NCBI RefSeq assembly: GCF_004360155.1
Contig: NZ_SAIS01000001.1
Span: 1-64,000, forward strand
Origin: Paraglaciecola marina
Lineage (GTDB): Bacteria; Pseudomonadota; Gammaproteobacteria; Enterobacterales; Alteromonadaceae
DNA: 64,000 nt
Direction: 5' to 3'
This document shows positions 16,051 to 25,802 of the stretch, piece by piece. The position numbers were made by a program, and so were the translations under genes. Position 1 is the stretch's first letter, and each line of letters starts with the position of its first letter. The notes under the pieces are model-generated. The model worked only from the letters and a program-made list of their open reading frames with translations. It was not told the origin of the DNA and did not search any database.

Positions 16051-16079
16051 AGAAACTGTCAACTTATTCTAGGATGGAA
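16047..16079 (+). repeat. 33-bp dispersed repeat, copy B
   Basis: Matches positions 1-33 at 29 of 33 bases in the same orientation. It lies between the terminator and the end of the tubulin-like gene. Confidence 0.6.
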
Positions 16080-16101
16080 TAAATCATTAATCCTAAAACT
16101 T

Positions 16102-18129
16102 TCAAGTGTTAAGTGTAAGTACACTTGTCTTACTAATACGATGACGATAAATTTCTCGAAGATATTTAATCGCATTCTTCACATGATTGACATCTAAACG
16201 AATATCGTTAATTGATACAAAGTTTTGCGGACTTTCGATTAACTCACGATATTTTTTCTCGTACATTGGTTTAATAGCATACCAATTTGTATCAAGAATT
16301 TTTGCTGGGTTTTCATAAGCCGTAAAATACTTGTCAATAATAGAATCATCAAATTCATCTTCTTGAATCATATTGATAATGGCTTGATCGATTTCATTTG
16401 TATACCGATACTCATCACGAGCAAAACAACGCTTCATATAAGCTACCATGAGAGTTAAAAAGTCATCACTTAAACAAGGGCTCTTAGCAATAAGTGTCGT
16501 CAAAGATAAGTTTGCCGATGCGCCTATTACCAATGCATAACGCTTCAAGGTTGTATTAGGAAACAGTTTATTCAAATGCATTTTTAGTCGATTTAATGCT
16601 GTGAACGACAACTTATAGTCTCGCGGTAAAGAGATAATCGATACGATAGACGAACAGTTTTTAAAGAAGTGCAAATGATTTAGTGTACTTGCATCAAACC
16701 CACTTTTTCGATATTCCTTAATGGCGTCACGGTACTTTTCTGATTCCACAGGCAGTACACTTACCCCTTCAATCGCAGAGGTGGCAGAGTTAAAATGCGG
16801 TAACTCTATAGAGCGGCAGAACAAATCATCTATATCTACGCTATCTTGGCGAACATCCTGATTCACTACACTTTCAGCATAAGCAATAGCGACAGGGCCT
16901 GCTAAGCTCATAAATAAGTCATTGGCATCAAGACGGATTGTTTCAGAGATATCAATACCCGCTCGACGGAAATAATCCTCATCATAATCGGTTGTGACAG
17001 CTTGAGCGGTAAGAATGTTAAAAATTTGCTGAGAAATGTACTGGTTTGCATATTTTTCCATTAAATTAACATCTATGCTATCAGCATCACCGCCATTTTC
17101 TTCTTCTGCATAACGCATTATATCGTTAGATATCAACATCATAGAGTTCCAAGGACGAATGCGCCCCATTACATCGGCTGGTAACTCGTCATTATTTCGC
17201 TCTTCATTGTAAGAAAAATTCCATTCTTCAGAGATATATTTTGTTAAAAGACGACCTGCATTGATGTGAAGGGCTTCAGATATATCTACATTTTTTCCTG
17301 ATATATTCGGTAATATACAAATACCAGACGTAAAAATAGGTTCAAATACAAAACTATGACGCTTGTCGGCAAGTTGATTTTGCCCCGAATGATAATCAAA
17401 TGTTTTACTGAGATAAGAAAACTGCTGTGCCAAACCAAATTCAGATGCCATACCCGAACCAGTCCCTCCTCCGGCACTAAATATATAGAAGTAAAGGCGA
17501 GATTGATTCGCTTTGATACCACACGAATCAACAAGATAAGAATGAAGTTGTCTCCATTCTTCATTTATAAAGGTTGTCGCATCTTTATTAAGAATAATTT
17601 TAGCTAAATACTGACCTAATATAGGTGCATTACCTGCTCCACCAGCATGAACCTCAGAAAGGTCCATAAACTGCAGCTTTTTATATTCCTCTAAAAACTG
17701 GACGCGACCTTCATCATTAGAAAAACGAATTCGGCCTTCTATGTCTTTATCTAAGTCGCCCAATAAAACAATTGGCTCAATGAGGAAAACAGGCTTAAAT
17801 CCTTCTTTATTCTCCATTGGTAAGTGCTTACGAATCCAGCGTAATGGACGAAATTCTTGCTCGTTATCCGTAAGATCTTCGTTTTCCACTTCTTTCATAT
17901 AATTCGCCCTTGCTTCATATACTAAAGAAGCAAGGTCTAACGCAATATTAGAACCACAGCGCCCTAAACCAATAAGACAAACAGAAGGAAAAAAACGATC
18001 TGTGACGTCTTCTTCATCTGTTATAGGAGGATGAATTTTGTTTCGGACGGCATCTAAGTTTCCTAAAATTTTTTCTAGATTTGTCTCTGTAAAATAGAGG
18101 TGTTCTATTGGCGTTTTTTCTTGGCTCAT
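16102..18129 (-). CDS. Large tubulin/FtsZ-like GTPase
   Basis: A 675-residue soluble protein with the nucleotide-binding motifs of the tubulin/FtsZ superfamily: an N-terminal Rossmann loop LIGLGRCGSNIALDL (53-67), HAGGAGNAP (161-169), and the diagnostic tubulin loop SAGGGTGSGMASEFGLAQQ with G220-G226 as GGGTGSG. Ahead of the loop is an insertion of about 100 acidic residues; a long C-terminal extension (about 450-675) has no domain I recognise. It is much longer than FtsZ (about 390) and is not cell-division FtsZ. Related non-canonical FtsZ-like families have been proposed to remodel membranes. It is monocistronic with its own terminator in an accessory region. Confidence 0.8.
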   Translation of the reverse strand: MSQEKTPIEHLYFTETNLEKILGNLDAVRNKIHPPITDEEDVTDRFFPSVCLIGLGRCGSNIALDLASLVYEARANYMKEVENEDLTDNEQEFRPLRWIRKHLPMENKEGFKPVFLIEPIVLLGDLDKDIEGRIRFSNDEGRVQFLEEYKKLQFMDLSEVHAGGAGNAPILGQYLAKIILNKDATTFINEEWRQLHSYLVDSCGIKANQSRLYFYIFSAGGGTGSGMASEFGLAQQFSYLSKTFDYHSGQNQLADKRHSFVFEPIFTSGICILPNISGKNVDISEALHINAGRLLTKYISEEWNFSYNEERNNDELPADVMGRIRPWNSMMLISNDIMRYAEEENGGDADSIDVNLMEKYANQYISQQIFNILTAQAVTTDYDEDYFRRAGIDISETIRLDANDLFMSLAGPVAIAYAESVVNQDVRQDSVDIDDLFCRSIELPHFNSATSAIEGVSVLPVESEKYRDAIKEYRKSGFDASTLNHLHFFKNCSSIVSIISLPRDYKLSFTALNRLKMHLNKLFPNTTLKRYALVIGASANLSLTTLIAKSPCLSDDFLTLMVAYMKRCFARDEYRYTNEIDQAIINMIQEDEFDDSIIDKYFTAYENPAKILDTNWYAIKPMYEKKYRELIESPQNFVSINDIRLDVNHVKNAIKYLREIYRHRISKTSVLTLNT

Positions 18130-18596
18130 GCGGCATCCTTATTCAAAGCAGTTTTTAAAAGAAGCTGTGTGTATTAGTAAATTAATAACAACTAAATATG
18201 TAGGCTAAGAAGTAACCGGATATCTAATTTTATTTCTACAAACATTATCATCCTTGTATGAAAATGACACTAATATGCTCAGTTGGAATATAAAATAAAT
18301 ACAAATTTTGTACAATTGAAGTTGACCAGTACATCCTGCGAAAGAATAAATAGTTATCATGGGGGCCCACCAAATTTATGCAATATGCCAATAATTTGAT
18401 GGGGAAATTGTAGCTGCAGTAGGTTAAAAGCATCGGCTTCGTCATTGATTAATCAAGAGTGTGAGGCAGCTAAACTGAGGTTGTAGTCGAGTGTTTGATT
18501 TGTGAGGCTCTCCCAGGCTGCGAGCCTATTGATTGAAAAGCCAAATGCAGCCTATATTTAGAGAACGCCTGATTGAAACGATTTTTATGAATATTT
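18130..18596. other. Intergenic stretch without a recognised feature
   Basis: About 470 bases upstream of the tubulin-like gene. No frame here has both a ribosome site and protein-like composition. I see no repeat copy or strong hairpin. It should hold the promoter of the tubulin-like gene, but I cannot place it. Confidence 0.5.
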
Positions 18597-19178
18597 CTAA
18601 AACTTAGATTTAAAATAAATGGATAAATTTCTGACTTTATTACTAATAGAAAGATTATCAGTTTGATAATCAATGTTTATGATTTTGTACTCTAATCCGA
18701 ACGCATCATTATCATTGTGATCATAATCTAGACTCAATGCATAATACACATTGTTATCATCTAATTGATTATTTTCATTGGACAGTGCTGTGGTATCTTT
18801 TTTTATATTCATCCTCCATGAAGAGACTCCTAAGTGGCCATATAAGGTAAAATTCTTCAGTAAATTTACCCCATACTTGATACCTATATCGAATGACTTT
18901 GTTGTTAAGTGGCTATCTTGTTCTATCGATTCTTCATCAATGTAACTACCGACAGACTCCTTGTAGTCATTTAAGGATAGTTCTAACTTTAAGTTTTCAA
19001 TTAACCTATATTCAGCTCTTATCCCTAGTGAAAAATCATCTCCTTTTACTGAATCATTACCATTAAAGCTTGTACGTTGATGTGACTGGCCTAGTGATAT
19101 ATCTAATGAAAGATCTTTAGAGGCAAGGGCGGAAAAAGATAAAGTTGTAAAAACAACACCTAAAAATAATATTTTCAT
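18597..19178 (-). CDS. Putative outer-membrane beta-barrel protein
   Basis: I chose ATG 19178 rather than the upstream ATG because GGA lies at a proper distance and the product then begins MKILFLGVVFTTLSFSALAS, a clear signal peptide. The mature part of about 175 residues is made of alternating amphipathic strands (for example LKLELSLNDYKE and NVYYALSLDYDH). It ends in a strand with terminal Phe (LSIYFKSKF), the usual signal for outer-membrane assembly. The size suits an eight-stranded OmpW/OmpX-like barrel. Ligand and role are unknown. Confidence 0.7.
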   Translation of the reverse strand: MKILFLGVVFTTLSFSALASKDLSLDISLGQSHQRTSFNGNDSVKGDDFSLGIRAEYRLIENLKLELSLNDYKESVGSYIDEESIEQDSHLTTKSFDIGIKYGVNLLKNFTLYGHLGVSSWRMNIKKDTTALSNENNQLDDNNVYYALSLDYDHNDNDAFGLEYKIINIDYQTDNLSISNKVRNLSIYFKSKF

Positions 19179-19384
19179 ACAGTTCCATTTAGAAAAAATA
19201 ATATGCAATTGTGTACTAGAAGCCTGTCAGTTTATGGCTAAATATTTTGCCATAAACCATTGGTTTAGTGAAGTATTTTAACTACATCGGGAGTCTCTTC
19301 TAAGTAGCCAAAATGTAATTCCACTTTATTTGGCAAGTCGTGCAGGTATTAAAATTTGGTCGGAGCGAGACTTTTCTCGTTTTT

Positions 19385-19423
19385 GAAAAAAAAGAGCTTC
19401 GCCCAGCAGGGATGCTGGGCGAA
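19385..19423 (-). terminator. Terminator of the M28 peptidase gene
   Basis: On the minus strand TTCGCCCAGCA/TGCTGGGCGAA forms an 11-bp stem with a 4-base loop, then GCTC and eight T. It lies about 35 bases after the peptidase stop codon. Confidence 0.88.
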
Positions 19424-19458
19424 AATTCACAACGGATTACGCTGAACGAAGTGAATAA

Positions 19459-21105
19459 TTACTTTTGTCTTTGAAACTCACTGGTTTCAGCCCAATTTGG
19501 CCAGTCATCAGAAGATAAAAGGTCATAACCGACTTCAAATAGCAACTGTGCATCTTCCTCTATACCTGATAAATCCAAGCTTTCACGGAATTGATCGCAG
19601 ACTTGGTGATAACAACCCCTAACGATGACATTAGTTCGTTTACGATATTGAGCGGTTGCTTCGTCAATAGGTACCTCACCGCCTTTAGCGTAAAGTGCAG
19701 GCACGCCTTGTTTAGCGAAGCTGAAGTGATCAGAACGATAATAGTATCCTGCTTCTGGGTGCCCTTCCTCAACAAGATAGCGATTTTGGCGTTTTGCAGC
19801 TTTTGCTAGGTAGGTTTCTAGCTCTGATTTACCCATACCAATAACGGCGACATCTTTGGTTTTACCCAGTACGCTCATGGCATCCATATTGATATTTGCC
19901 ACTGTTTTGTCCAGTGGAACAATAGGGTGTTCAGAGTAGTACTTTGAACCTAATAGACCTTGCTCTTCAGCGGTTACAATCAAAAATGTTGTTGAGCGTT
20001 GCGGTTTAATATTTAAGTTTGCATAGGCTTTAGCCATGACTAAGGCAGCAGCCACTCCAGTGGCGTTGTCATGGGCGCCATTATATATTTGGTCGCCTTC
20101 TTTGGTTTCGTCTTTACCTAGGTGATCCCAATGTGCGGTAAATATTACGTGTTCATCAGGGCTATCTGCACCAGGTAATGATGCAATAACGTTGTAACTT
20201 TCAGACGTTTTGAAACTATTTTTAACGGTTACTGAGGCTTTTAAGTTTAATGCTTTGTTGTAAGGGCCTGCTTTAGCAAGCTCTTTTTCAGCAGTAAAGT
20301 CTAGCCCAGCATCAGCAAATACTTTTTGTGCAGACTCCAAGGTTAACCAACCCTCAACGGCTACTCTATCGGCATTGCCATTTTTGCTGACTAACCCATA
20401 CTGTGCTCCGCTCCAGCTATTGGCTACCACAGACCAACCATAAGATGCAGGTTTGGTTTCGTGAACAATAATGGCGGCTTCTGCTCCTTGGCGACTGGCT
20501 TCTTCATATTTGTAGCTCCAGCGTCCATAATAGGTCATGGTTTTGCCTTGAAACTTACCACTTGCTGGATTTTCGAAGCCTGGATCATTAACTAATATCA
20601 CGACGGTTTTACCTTTTACATCAAGGCCTTCGTAGTCATTCCAGTTATATTCTGGGGCATTTACGCCGTAGCCAACAAAAACTAAGTCTGATTCTTTAAG
20701 CTCAACTAAGTTCTGTTCTCGTTTAGTAGAAGCAATCATGCCTTCTTTATAGGCGAAATGGTTGTCGCCGATAGTAAGGGTCATATCTGGATCTGCAGTC
20801 ATTTCTATCAATTCAACGGGCTGCAAGTAACTATCACCATTACCCGGTTGGTAGCCAAGAGCTTTAAATTCAGACACTAGATAATCAAGGGTTTTTTGCT
20901 CACCAATGGTGGTGGGGAGGCGGCCTTCATATTCATCAGACGCTAAGGTTTTAATGTGCGTCTTTAAGTCTTGGGTATTAATTTGCGTGTAAACTTCATC
21001 AAAATTGTCGACTTGGGGTGTTTCTGTAGTTTGACTATTTTGACAAGCAGATAATGTAAAAATTGTGATTAGGCTAAGTGCCCACATCATGTGGCAAGTT
21101 TTCAT
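19459..21105 (-). CDS. M28-family zinc aminopeptidase lipoprotein with PA domain
   Basis: A 548-residue exported metallopeptidase. The signal peptide ends in lipobox LSAC (Cys21), so it is lipid-anchored. An N-terminal segment and a protease-associated insertion (about 130-290) precede or interrupt the catalytic domain. Zinc ligands are in order: HWDHLG, D of GAHDNATG, E of TAEEQGLLGS (with the preceding Glu as general base), D of NINMDAM, and H of YRSDHFSF. It probably removes N-terminal residues from peptides in the periplasm. It is monocistronic with a strong terminator. Confidence 0.9.
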   Translation of the reverse strand: MKTCHMMWALSLITIFTLSACQNSQTTETPQVDNFDEVYTQINTQDLKTHIKTLASDEYEGRLPTTIGEQKTLDYLVSEFKALGYQPGNGDSYLQPVELIEMTADPDMTLTIGDNHFAYKEGMIASTKREQNLVELKESDLVFVGYGVNAPEYNWNDYEGLDVKGKTVVILVNDPGFENPASGKFQGKTMTYYGRWSYKYEEASRQGAEAAIIVHETKPASYGWSVVANSWSGAQYGLVSKNGNADRVAVEGWLTLESAQKVFADAGLDFTAEKELAKAGPYNKALNLKASVTVKNSFKTSESYNVIASLPGADSPDEHVIFTAHWDHLGKDETKEGDQIYNGAHDNATGVAAALVMAKAYANLNIKPQRSTTFLIVTAEEQGLLGSKYYSEHPIVPLDKTVANINMDAMSVLGKTKDVAVIGMGKSELETYLAKAAKRQNRYLVEEGHPEAGYYYRSDHFSFAKQGVPALYAKGGEVPIDEATAQYRKRTNVIVRGCYHQVCDQFRESLDLSGIEEDAQLLFEVGYDLLSSDDWPNWAETSEFQRQK

Positions 21106-21193
21106 GAAATTGCTCTTGTAGTTTCAAAGTTAAGTGATTATAAAGCGTCTTTTATACCCATGCTATTTTATTTGTTAGGTGACATTACCCACT

Positions 21194-22039
21194 ATGTTTT
21201 GGTTAGATGACTTTATAAAACAACTACCTATGTTGCCTTTGCAACAGCTTGAAGATAATTTTGAGTTGACTCAGTTTTCTGACTGGCCAAATGCAGCGGG
21301 CTTAAATCTGTTAAAAAAATATATTCCCGATCCCCTTACTGATATACCAGAGTTTGTATGTCAGTCTGAGCTTGTCGCAACAGACAAGTACTATGAACAA
21401 ATCATTTACGAGCAAGGCGTCATTCCTACTAGGCCCAGTGGCTGGCATGACTTATTCAATGGTCTTATTTGGCTGCAGTTTCCTAAAACTAAGAGGTTAC
21501 TTAATGAGCTGCATATAGTGGACATTAACCAGTATGGAGTATCGCCTAGAACCTTGAGGCGCAATAATTTAACACACTTTGATGAATGTGGTGTGGTAAT
21601 TACCTATCAAGCGAGTGCAGCAAATAGGGAGTTGATAGCGGCACTAAAGTCACATCAGTGGCAACAGGTGTTTGTTGAAAATAGGCAAAAATGGGGTTTG
21701 GAGTTAAATAGTTTTATGTTTGGCCATGCAAACTTAGAAATGTTGTTAAACCCATTTATTGGGTTAACAGGAAAGTGGCTGGCCGTTGAGGTTGATGAAG
21801 AGTTTCAAAGTTTACCCTATCAATCACAATTGTTAGCAGTAGACACTAAGCTGAACTCTTTGATTAAAGAGCAACATATTTTTTGTGAAAAGAAACCTTT
21901 GTCGCCGCTACCTTTGTTAGGCATCCCAGAAGTGTGGGATGCCAACTTAGCACCAAGCTTTTATGAAAATACAGATTACTTTAGGCCTAAGCCTCAAAGT
22001 AGCAGCATCAACGCCCAAGCACCCCAGATTACTATATAG
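21194..22039 (+). CDS. DUF3025 domain protein
   Basis: About 281 residues from ATG 21194 (AGGTGA about eleven bases upstream; a GTG at 21179 is possible but lacks a ribosome site). It carries the DUF3025 hallmarks: WHDLFNGLIWLQFPKTK (about residues 83-99), LRRNNLTHFDECG, and a C-terminal FGHANLEMLLNPFIGLTGK. There is no signal peptide and no known reaction. The 3' end overlaps the convergent YIP1 gene by 46 bases. Confidence 0.8.
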   Translation: MFWLDDFIKQLPMLPLQQLEDNFELTQFSDWPNAAGLNLLKKYIPDPLTDIPEFVCQSELVATDKYYEQIIYEQGVIPTRPSGWHDLFNGLIWLQFPKTKRLLNELHIVDINQYGVSPRTLRRNNLTHFDECGVVITYQASAANRELIAALKSHQWQQVFVENRQKWGLELNSFMFGHANLEMLLNPFIGLTGKWLAVEVDEEFQSLPYQSQLLAVDTKLNSLIKEQHIFCEKKPLSPLPLLGIPEVWDANLAPSFYENTDYFRPKPQSSSINAQAPQITI

Positions 22040-22698
22040 GGGGCGGTGGCTATGATGTAGGTTTTCTTGATGGGCAGTTGTGTCCACTGGCTTAAACCAA
22101 CGGCAATTAAATACATCACCCATATAGACTCTAAGCGAACAGATTGAGCCAGTGAAAACCACGGAGAGCTCATTTCTAATCCAAAAATAAAAGCCAATGA
22201 TGTAGGCCCTAAACTTATTGGAGATAATTGAGGGTCTTGTGAAAAAGCTAAAATAATTAACGCAATGATACTAGTGAATATAGATGGAATACTGGTCCAC
22301 CATGCAAAACCATACCAATCGGTATAACCTTGAACACATTCTTCATCTGACTTAGTGGTGATATTTAGATATAAAGCCAACACAGCATTGGCAATAATGT
22401 TCGCTAACACAGCGCCAATTAGGCTGGCCCATAAAAGTTGTGGTTGGTTCATGGCTTTAGCCATATTTTCTTGCTCAAGTGGGCTTAAATCGCCAGCCGT
22501 TGATTGGATCACCAAGTCCCTATACCAATCAAAATCTATGAAGCTAAAGTATAAATAAATGGGTATGGCGGTTATTAGTGAGATAACTATAAAGGGTATC
22601 CAAGACCAATTGTGAGTTTCTTTAATGGTGGCAAATACTTGATTTGGCTTAATAAAAACATCTTTCATGGCCTGAAATGGATTACTGACTGGTTGCAT
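21994..22698 (-). CDS. YIP1-family inner-membrane protein
   Basis: A 234-residue membrane protein with five predicted helices (about 32-52, 92-115, 133-155, 185-207 and 215-233). The N-terminus NPFQAMKDVFIKPNQVFATIKETHNWSWIP (quoted by its ends) is the start seen in bacterial YIP1 proteins. The family function is unknown in bacteria. It is encoded opposite DUF3025 with overlapping 3' ends. Confidence 0.78.
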   Translation of the reverse strand: MQPVSNPFQAMKDVFIKPNQVFATIKETHNWSWIPFIVISLITAIPIYLYFSFIDFDWYRDLVIQSTAGDLSPLEQENMAKAMNQPQLLWASLIGAVLANIIANAVLALYLNITTKSDEECVQGYTDWYGFAWWTSIPSIFTSIIALIILAFSQDPQLSPISLGPTSLAFIFGLEMSSPWFSLAQSVRLESIWVMYLIAVGLSQWTQLPIKKTYIIATAPYIVIWGAWALMLLL

Positions 22699-22837
22699 AT
22701 AACTCCCCGAATAATGATTTAGTGAAACACTTTTTTATTTATTTCTTATTGTTACATAATTTTTTTACTGAACGCATGTAATAATTTTTTGATTTGGGTG
22801 ACTATAGGTCATGTCAGTTTTGAAACAGGAATATGGA

Positions 22838-23623
22838 ATGATAGAAATTAAGCAGTTAGCAAAGAAGTTTGCCGTTGAAAACCCCAAAAAACTCAGTGAG
22901 CAAGAAAAGAAAGACCCAAGGTTAAAAGGGCGATTTTTTCATTCGGTACAAGATGTTTCTTTTAGTTGTCAAAAGGGCGAGGTTTTGGGCTTGCTTGGGC
23001 CTAATGGTGCCGGTAAAACCACCACTTTGCGAATGTTATCTACTGCCCTGAAACCTGACTCAGGGAGTGTTGAGATTAGTGGTGAAAATGTTTTGACTCA
23101 TCCTGTCATTGCCCGTAAAAAAATAGGATTTTTATCGGGTACTACAGGGCTTTATGGCCGTTTGACTGGCCGTGAAAATATTCATTACTTTGGTCAATTA
23201 CATGGCATGTCGGAAGAACTTATCGCCCAGCGTATTGAAGAATTAGCAGATTTATTAGATATGCACACATTTTTAGATAGGCGTTCTGAAAATTTCTCAA
23301 CGGGCATGAAGCAAAAAATAGCTATCGCAAGGGCTGTTGTGCATTCTCCAGAATTAGTTATTTTGGATGAGCCTACAACTGGGTTAGATATTATGGCGAC
23401 TCAAACTGTGCTTAATTTTATCAGAAGGTTAAAGGCACAAGGTACGCCCGTTATTTTCTCAACACACCACTTAGATGAAGTAGAAGAATTGTGCGAAAAA
23501 GTCACAGTTATTGACCAAGGTAAGACCATGTTTGATGGTGATATTGATACATTTAAAGGTTTGGCTGATGGTTCGTTACATCAGTCATTTATGGCTGCCA
23601 TCCAAACAACAGCTAGCGAATAG
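22838..23623 (+). CDS. natA: NatA-like ABC transporter ATP-binding protein
   Basis: ATPase partner of the next gene in a putative Na+ (or drug) exporter. Walker A is GPNGAGKTT, the signature is [14 protein letters not shown], Walker B is [12 protein letters not shown], and the switch His is in [13 protein letters not shown] chose ATG 22838 because AGGA lies seven bases upstream, giving 261 residues; the ATG at 22811 would add nine. The N-terminal insertion [20 protein letters not shown] is typical of NatA. The 3' end lies 12 bases before natB. Confidence 0.87.
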   Translation: MIEIKQLAKKFAVENPKKLSEQEKKDPRLKGRFFHSVQDVSFSCQKGEVLGLLGPNGAGKTTTLRMLSTALKPDSGSVEISGENVLTHPVIARKKIGFLSGTTGLYGRLTGRENIHYFGQLHGMSEELIAQRIEELADLLDMHTFLDRRSENFSTGMKQKIAIARAVVHSPELVILDEPTTGLDIMATQTVLNFIRRLKAQGTPVIFSTHHLDEVEELCEKVTVIDQGKTMFDGDIDTFKGLADGSLHQSFMAAIQTTASE

Positions 23624-23635
23624 GGAGATAGGAAT

Positions 23636-24829
23636 ATGTGGTTAGTTTTTTTTAAAGAGCTCAAAGAGTTACTCAGAGATCGTAAAACCTTATTTTTTAT
23701 GATTGCGCTACCCTTACTTATTTTCCCTGTTATTTTTGGTATAGCTGGCTTTGTTAGTAAACAGGCGATTGATAAAGCAGAAAGTAAAATCCTAAATTAC
23801 GGCATTGTTGGTGCAGAGTATGCGCCAGATATTGTTGAAGAGTTACAACAACCCGATAAGTTCAACTTAATAGACATAGCTGCAGATGATGATTACAAAA
23901 CCATTATTCGCAATGAAACCGTGGACTTTGTATTGGTGATCCCAGAAAACTATTCAAATGACGTACTTCAAAATGGACAGGCAACTATTAAGTTGTACTT
24001 TAATGATGCTGGCCTAAACCTTGTTTATAGACGGGTTAATGAAATAGTAGAAAGTCAGTCAGAGCTATTTCAGCAAAGTGCATTTTCAACCTTAGGGCTA
24101 AATGAAAGCCAGCAGGACGCCTTAATTAAGCCTATCGAGCTAGAAAGGGTAAATACAGCCGATACTCGTGAAAATTGGGGCGAGAAGATAGGTGGAATGC
24201 TTCCTTATCTGTTAATTATTTTGTGCTTGCAGGGTGCTATGTTCCCAGCAACAGATATTGGCGCAGGTGAAAAAGAAAGAGGTACATTAGAGACCTTGCT
24301 TATTTCCCCTATTGATAGAAACAAAATTGTATTAGGCAAGTTCTTAACAATTAGTTTTGCTGGTGCTATGACAGCCTTGATTACTGTGGTGAGTATGGCC
24401 ATTTGGGGGCTGGTGCTGAGTCAAGGCATGGCGATTCAGATTGTCGCTGATTTTATGGCGCAAATAGGCATTCTAGATTTTGTCTTAATATTCTTAATGT
24501 TAGTACCTGTAGTGGCGATATTTGCTGCTGTGTTACTGAGCATTTCTATTTATGCCAAGAGTTTTAAAGAAGCACAAAGTTACATGGGGCCTATGATGAT
24601 ATTTGTTATTGTGCCTATTATGCTGTCTATTTTACCAGGGGTAGAATTGAAAGGTGGCTGGGCTTGGGTACCAATAACCAATGTGTCTTTAGCTATGAAA
24701 GAGCTGGTGAAAGGCACAATGGATTATTTTCAGTTATTTGCTATTTTTGGCTCAACTGTGGTTATCGCAGGTGCCTTATTTGCTTTTTGTGTGTACTGGT
24801 TTAACAAAGAGAAGGTGTTGTTTAGATAA
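23636..24829 (+). CDS. natB: NatB-like ABC-2 permease
   Basis: A 397-residue membrane subunit of the ABC-2 type. There is one N-terminal helix (about 22-45), a large extracytoplasmic domain (about 46-180), then five or six helices (about 185-390). Features include FFKELKELLRDRKTL at the start and the loop ATDIGAGEKERGTLETLLISPIDR (quoted by its ends), a hallmark of NatB-type permeases. With NatA it would form an ATP-driven exporter; Na+ as substrate is by family name only. Confidence 0.87.
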   Translation: MWLVFFKELKELLRDRKTLFFMIALPLLIFPVIFGIAGFVSKQAIDKAESKILNYGIVGAEYAPDIVEELQQPDKFNLIDIAADDDYKTIIRNETVDFVLVIPENYSNDVLQNGQATIKLYFNDAGLNLVYRRVNEIVESQSELFQQSAFSTLGLNESQQDALIKPIELERVNTADTRENWGEKIGGMLPYLLIILCLQGAMFPATDIGAGEKERGTLETLLISPIDRNKIVLGKFLTISFAGAMTALITVVSMAIWGLVLSQGMAIQIVADFMAQIGILDFVLIFLMLVPVVAIFAAVLLSISIYAKSFKEAQSYMGPMMIFVIVPIMLSILPGVELKGGWAWVPITNVSLAMKELVKGTMDYFQLFAIFGSTVVIAGALFAFCVYWFNKEKVLFR

Positions 24830-24838
24830 GGTTTACAA

Positions 24839-24872
24839 AGTATCAAGGCTTAGTTTCTTTTGCCTTGATACT
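24839..24872. terminator. Shared terminator between natB and the HxlR gene
   Basis: An 11-bp perfect stem AGTATCAAGGC/GCCTTGATACT around a 12-base AT-rich loop, between two convergent genes. Neither side has a long T run. Confidence 0.65.
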
Positions 24873-24893
24873 TTGGGGTTTAAAAAATGCTAA

Positions 24894-25604
24894 TTAGTAT
24901 TTAGCGCATAAATTTGCTGGCTGTCTTTTTATATCAGCCAGCCCACTTCTCCCCATCCACATACTAGTTAATTTTAAATACTGACTTTTTCCTCGCAATA
25001 TAAGTTGTTTGGATTGAATAGCATCGTTTAATGCTTGCCATCCCATATAAACTTTTGTCAATGTTTCTACCGATGCCTCTATTTGTACGTCAACATTGAA
25101 ATTATTATCTATTATGCAAAGCTCAATTTCATTTTGGGTGAAGACTAACCAAGTATGCTGAAACTTAGGCTTTTGCTCTGGCATATAAAAATTAACGACA
25201 AAAGGCGTGGGGAGTTCTGGATGAGGCTTTGCACTGCGACGAATATTCCACATTAAGTGGTCAGCATCTATATCCAATAAAGAGGGTTCTATTTGTAGCC
25301 ACTCTTGGCTCCACATAGCCATATCTTTTACAACTGCACATAATGCATGGCCGGCGGGAGTTAACTGGTATTGGTCGTAAGTGTGTTTTTGTTTTTGTTT
25401 GGTAATTAGGCCGCGACTTTTGAACTCTTTTAAACGAGTCGATAGTAATGTTCGAGACATTCTGGATACGCCCCTACTTATATCATTAAACGAGCTGGCA
25501 CCGAACATGAGCTCTCGTAAAATTAATACCGACCAGCGAGTGCATACAAATTCTGCTGCGAGCGCTAACGGACAATACTGCCCATAACTTCCTGTTTTAC
25601 TCAT
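24894..25604 (-). CDS. HxlR-family transcriptional regulator with C-terminal sterol-carrier-like domain
   Basis: A 236-residue protein. Residues 1 to about 110 are an HxlR winged helix: YCPLALAAEFVCTRWSVLILREL, FNDISRGVSRMSRTLLSTRLKEFKSRGLI (quoted by their ends) and YQLTPAGHAL. The remaining 120 residues resemble the SCP2-like lobe found in some HxlR regulators and may bind a hydrophobic ligand. It reads away from the haloperoxidase-like gene, with about 200 bp between them, so that gene is a candidate target. Confidence 0.82.
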   Translation of the reverse strand: MSKTGSYGQYCPLALAAEFVCTRWSVLILRELMFGASSFNDISRGVSRMSRTLLSTRLKEFKSRGLITKQKQKHTYDQYQLTPAGHALCAVVKDMAMWSQEWLQIEPSLLDIDADHLMWNIRRSAKPHPELPTPFVVNFYMPEQKPKFQHTWLVFTQNEIELCIIDNNFNVDVQIEASVETLTKVYMGWQALNDAIQSKQLILRGKSQYLKLTSMWMGRSGLADIKRQPANLCAKY

Positions 25605-25802
25605 ATCATTTCCTAGTTTGTTAGCTTGAGAATCATTTTATTACGTAGCTAATTATTGTAGCTAGTACACTTTTTAGACTGGTTGTAGCAAAAATGCCAT
25701 GAAATACTGACACGGATTTTAATATTGAATTAGTCGTTAGCCCCTCTTGACCCAAGTCATACTTGTTAGTGAGGAAGCTTAGTATTGAAAAGGAGAGTTA
25801 AT

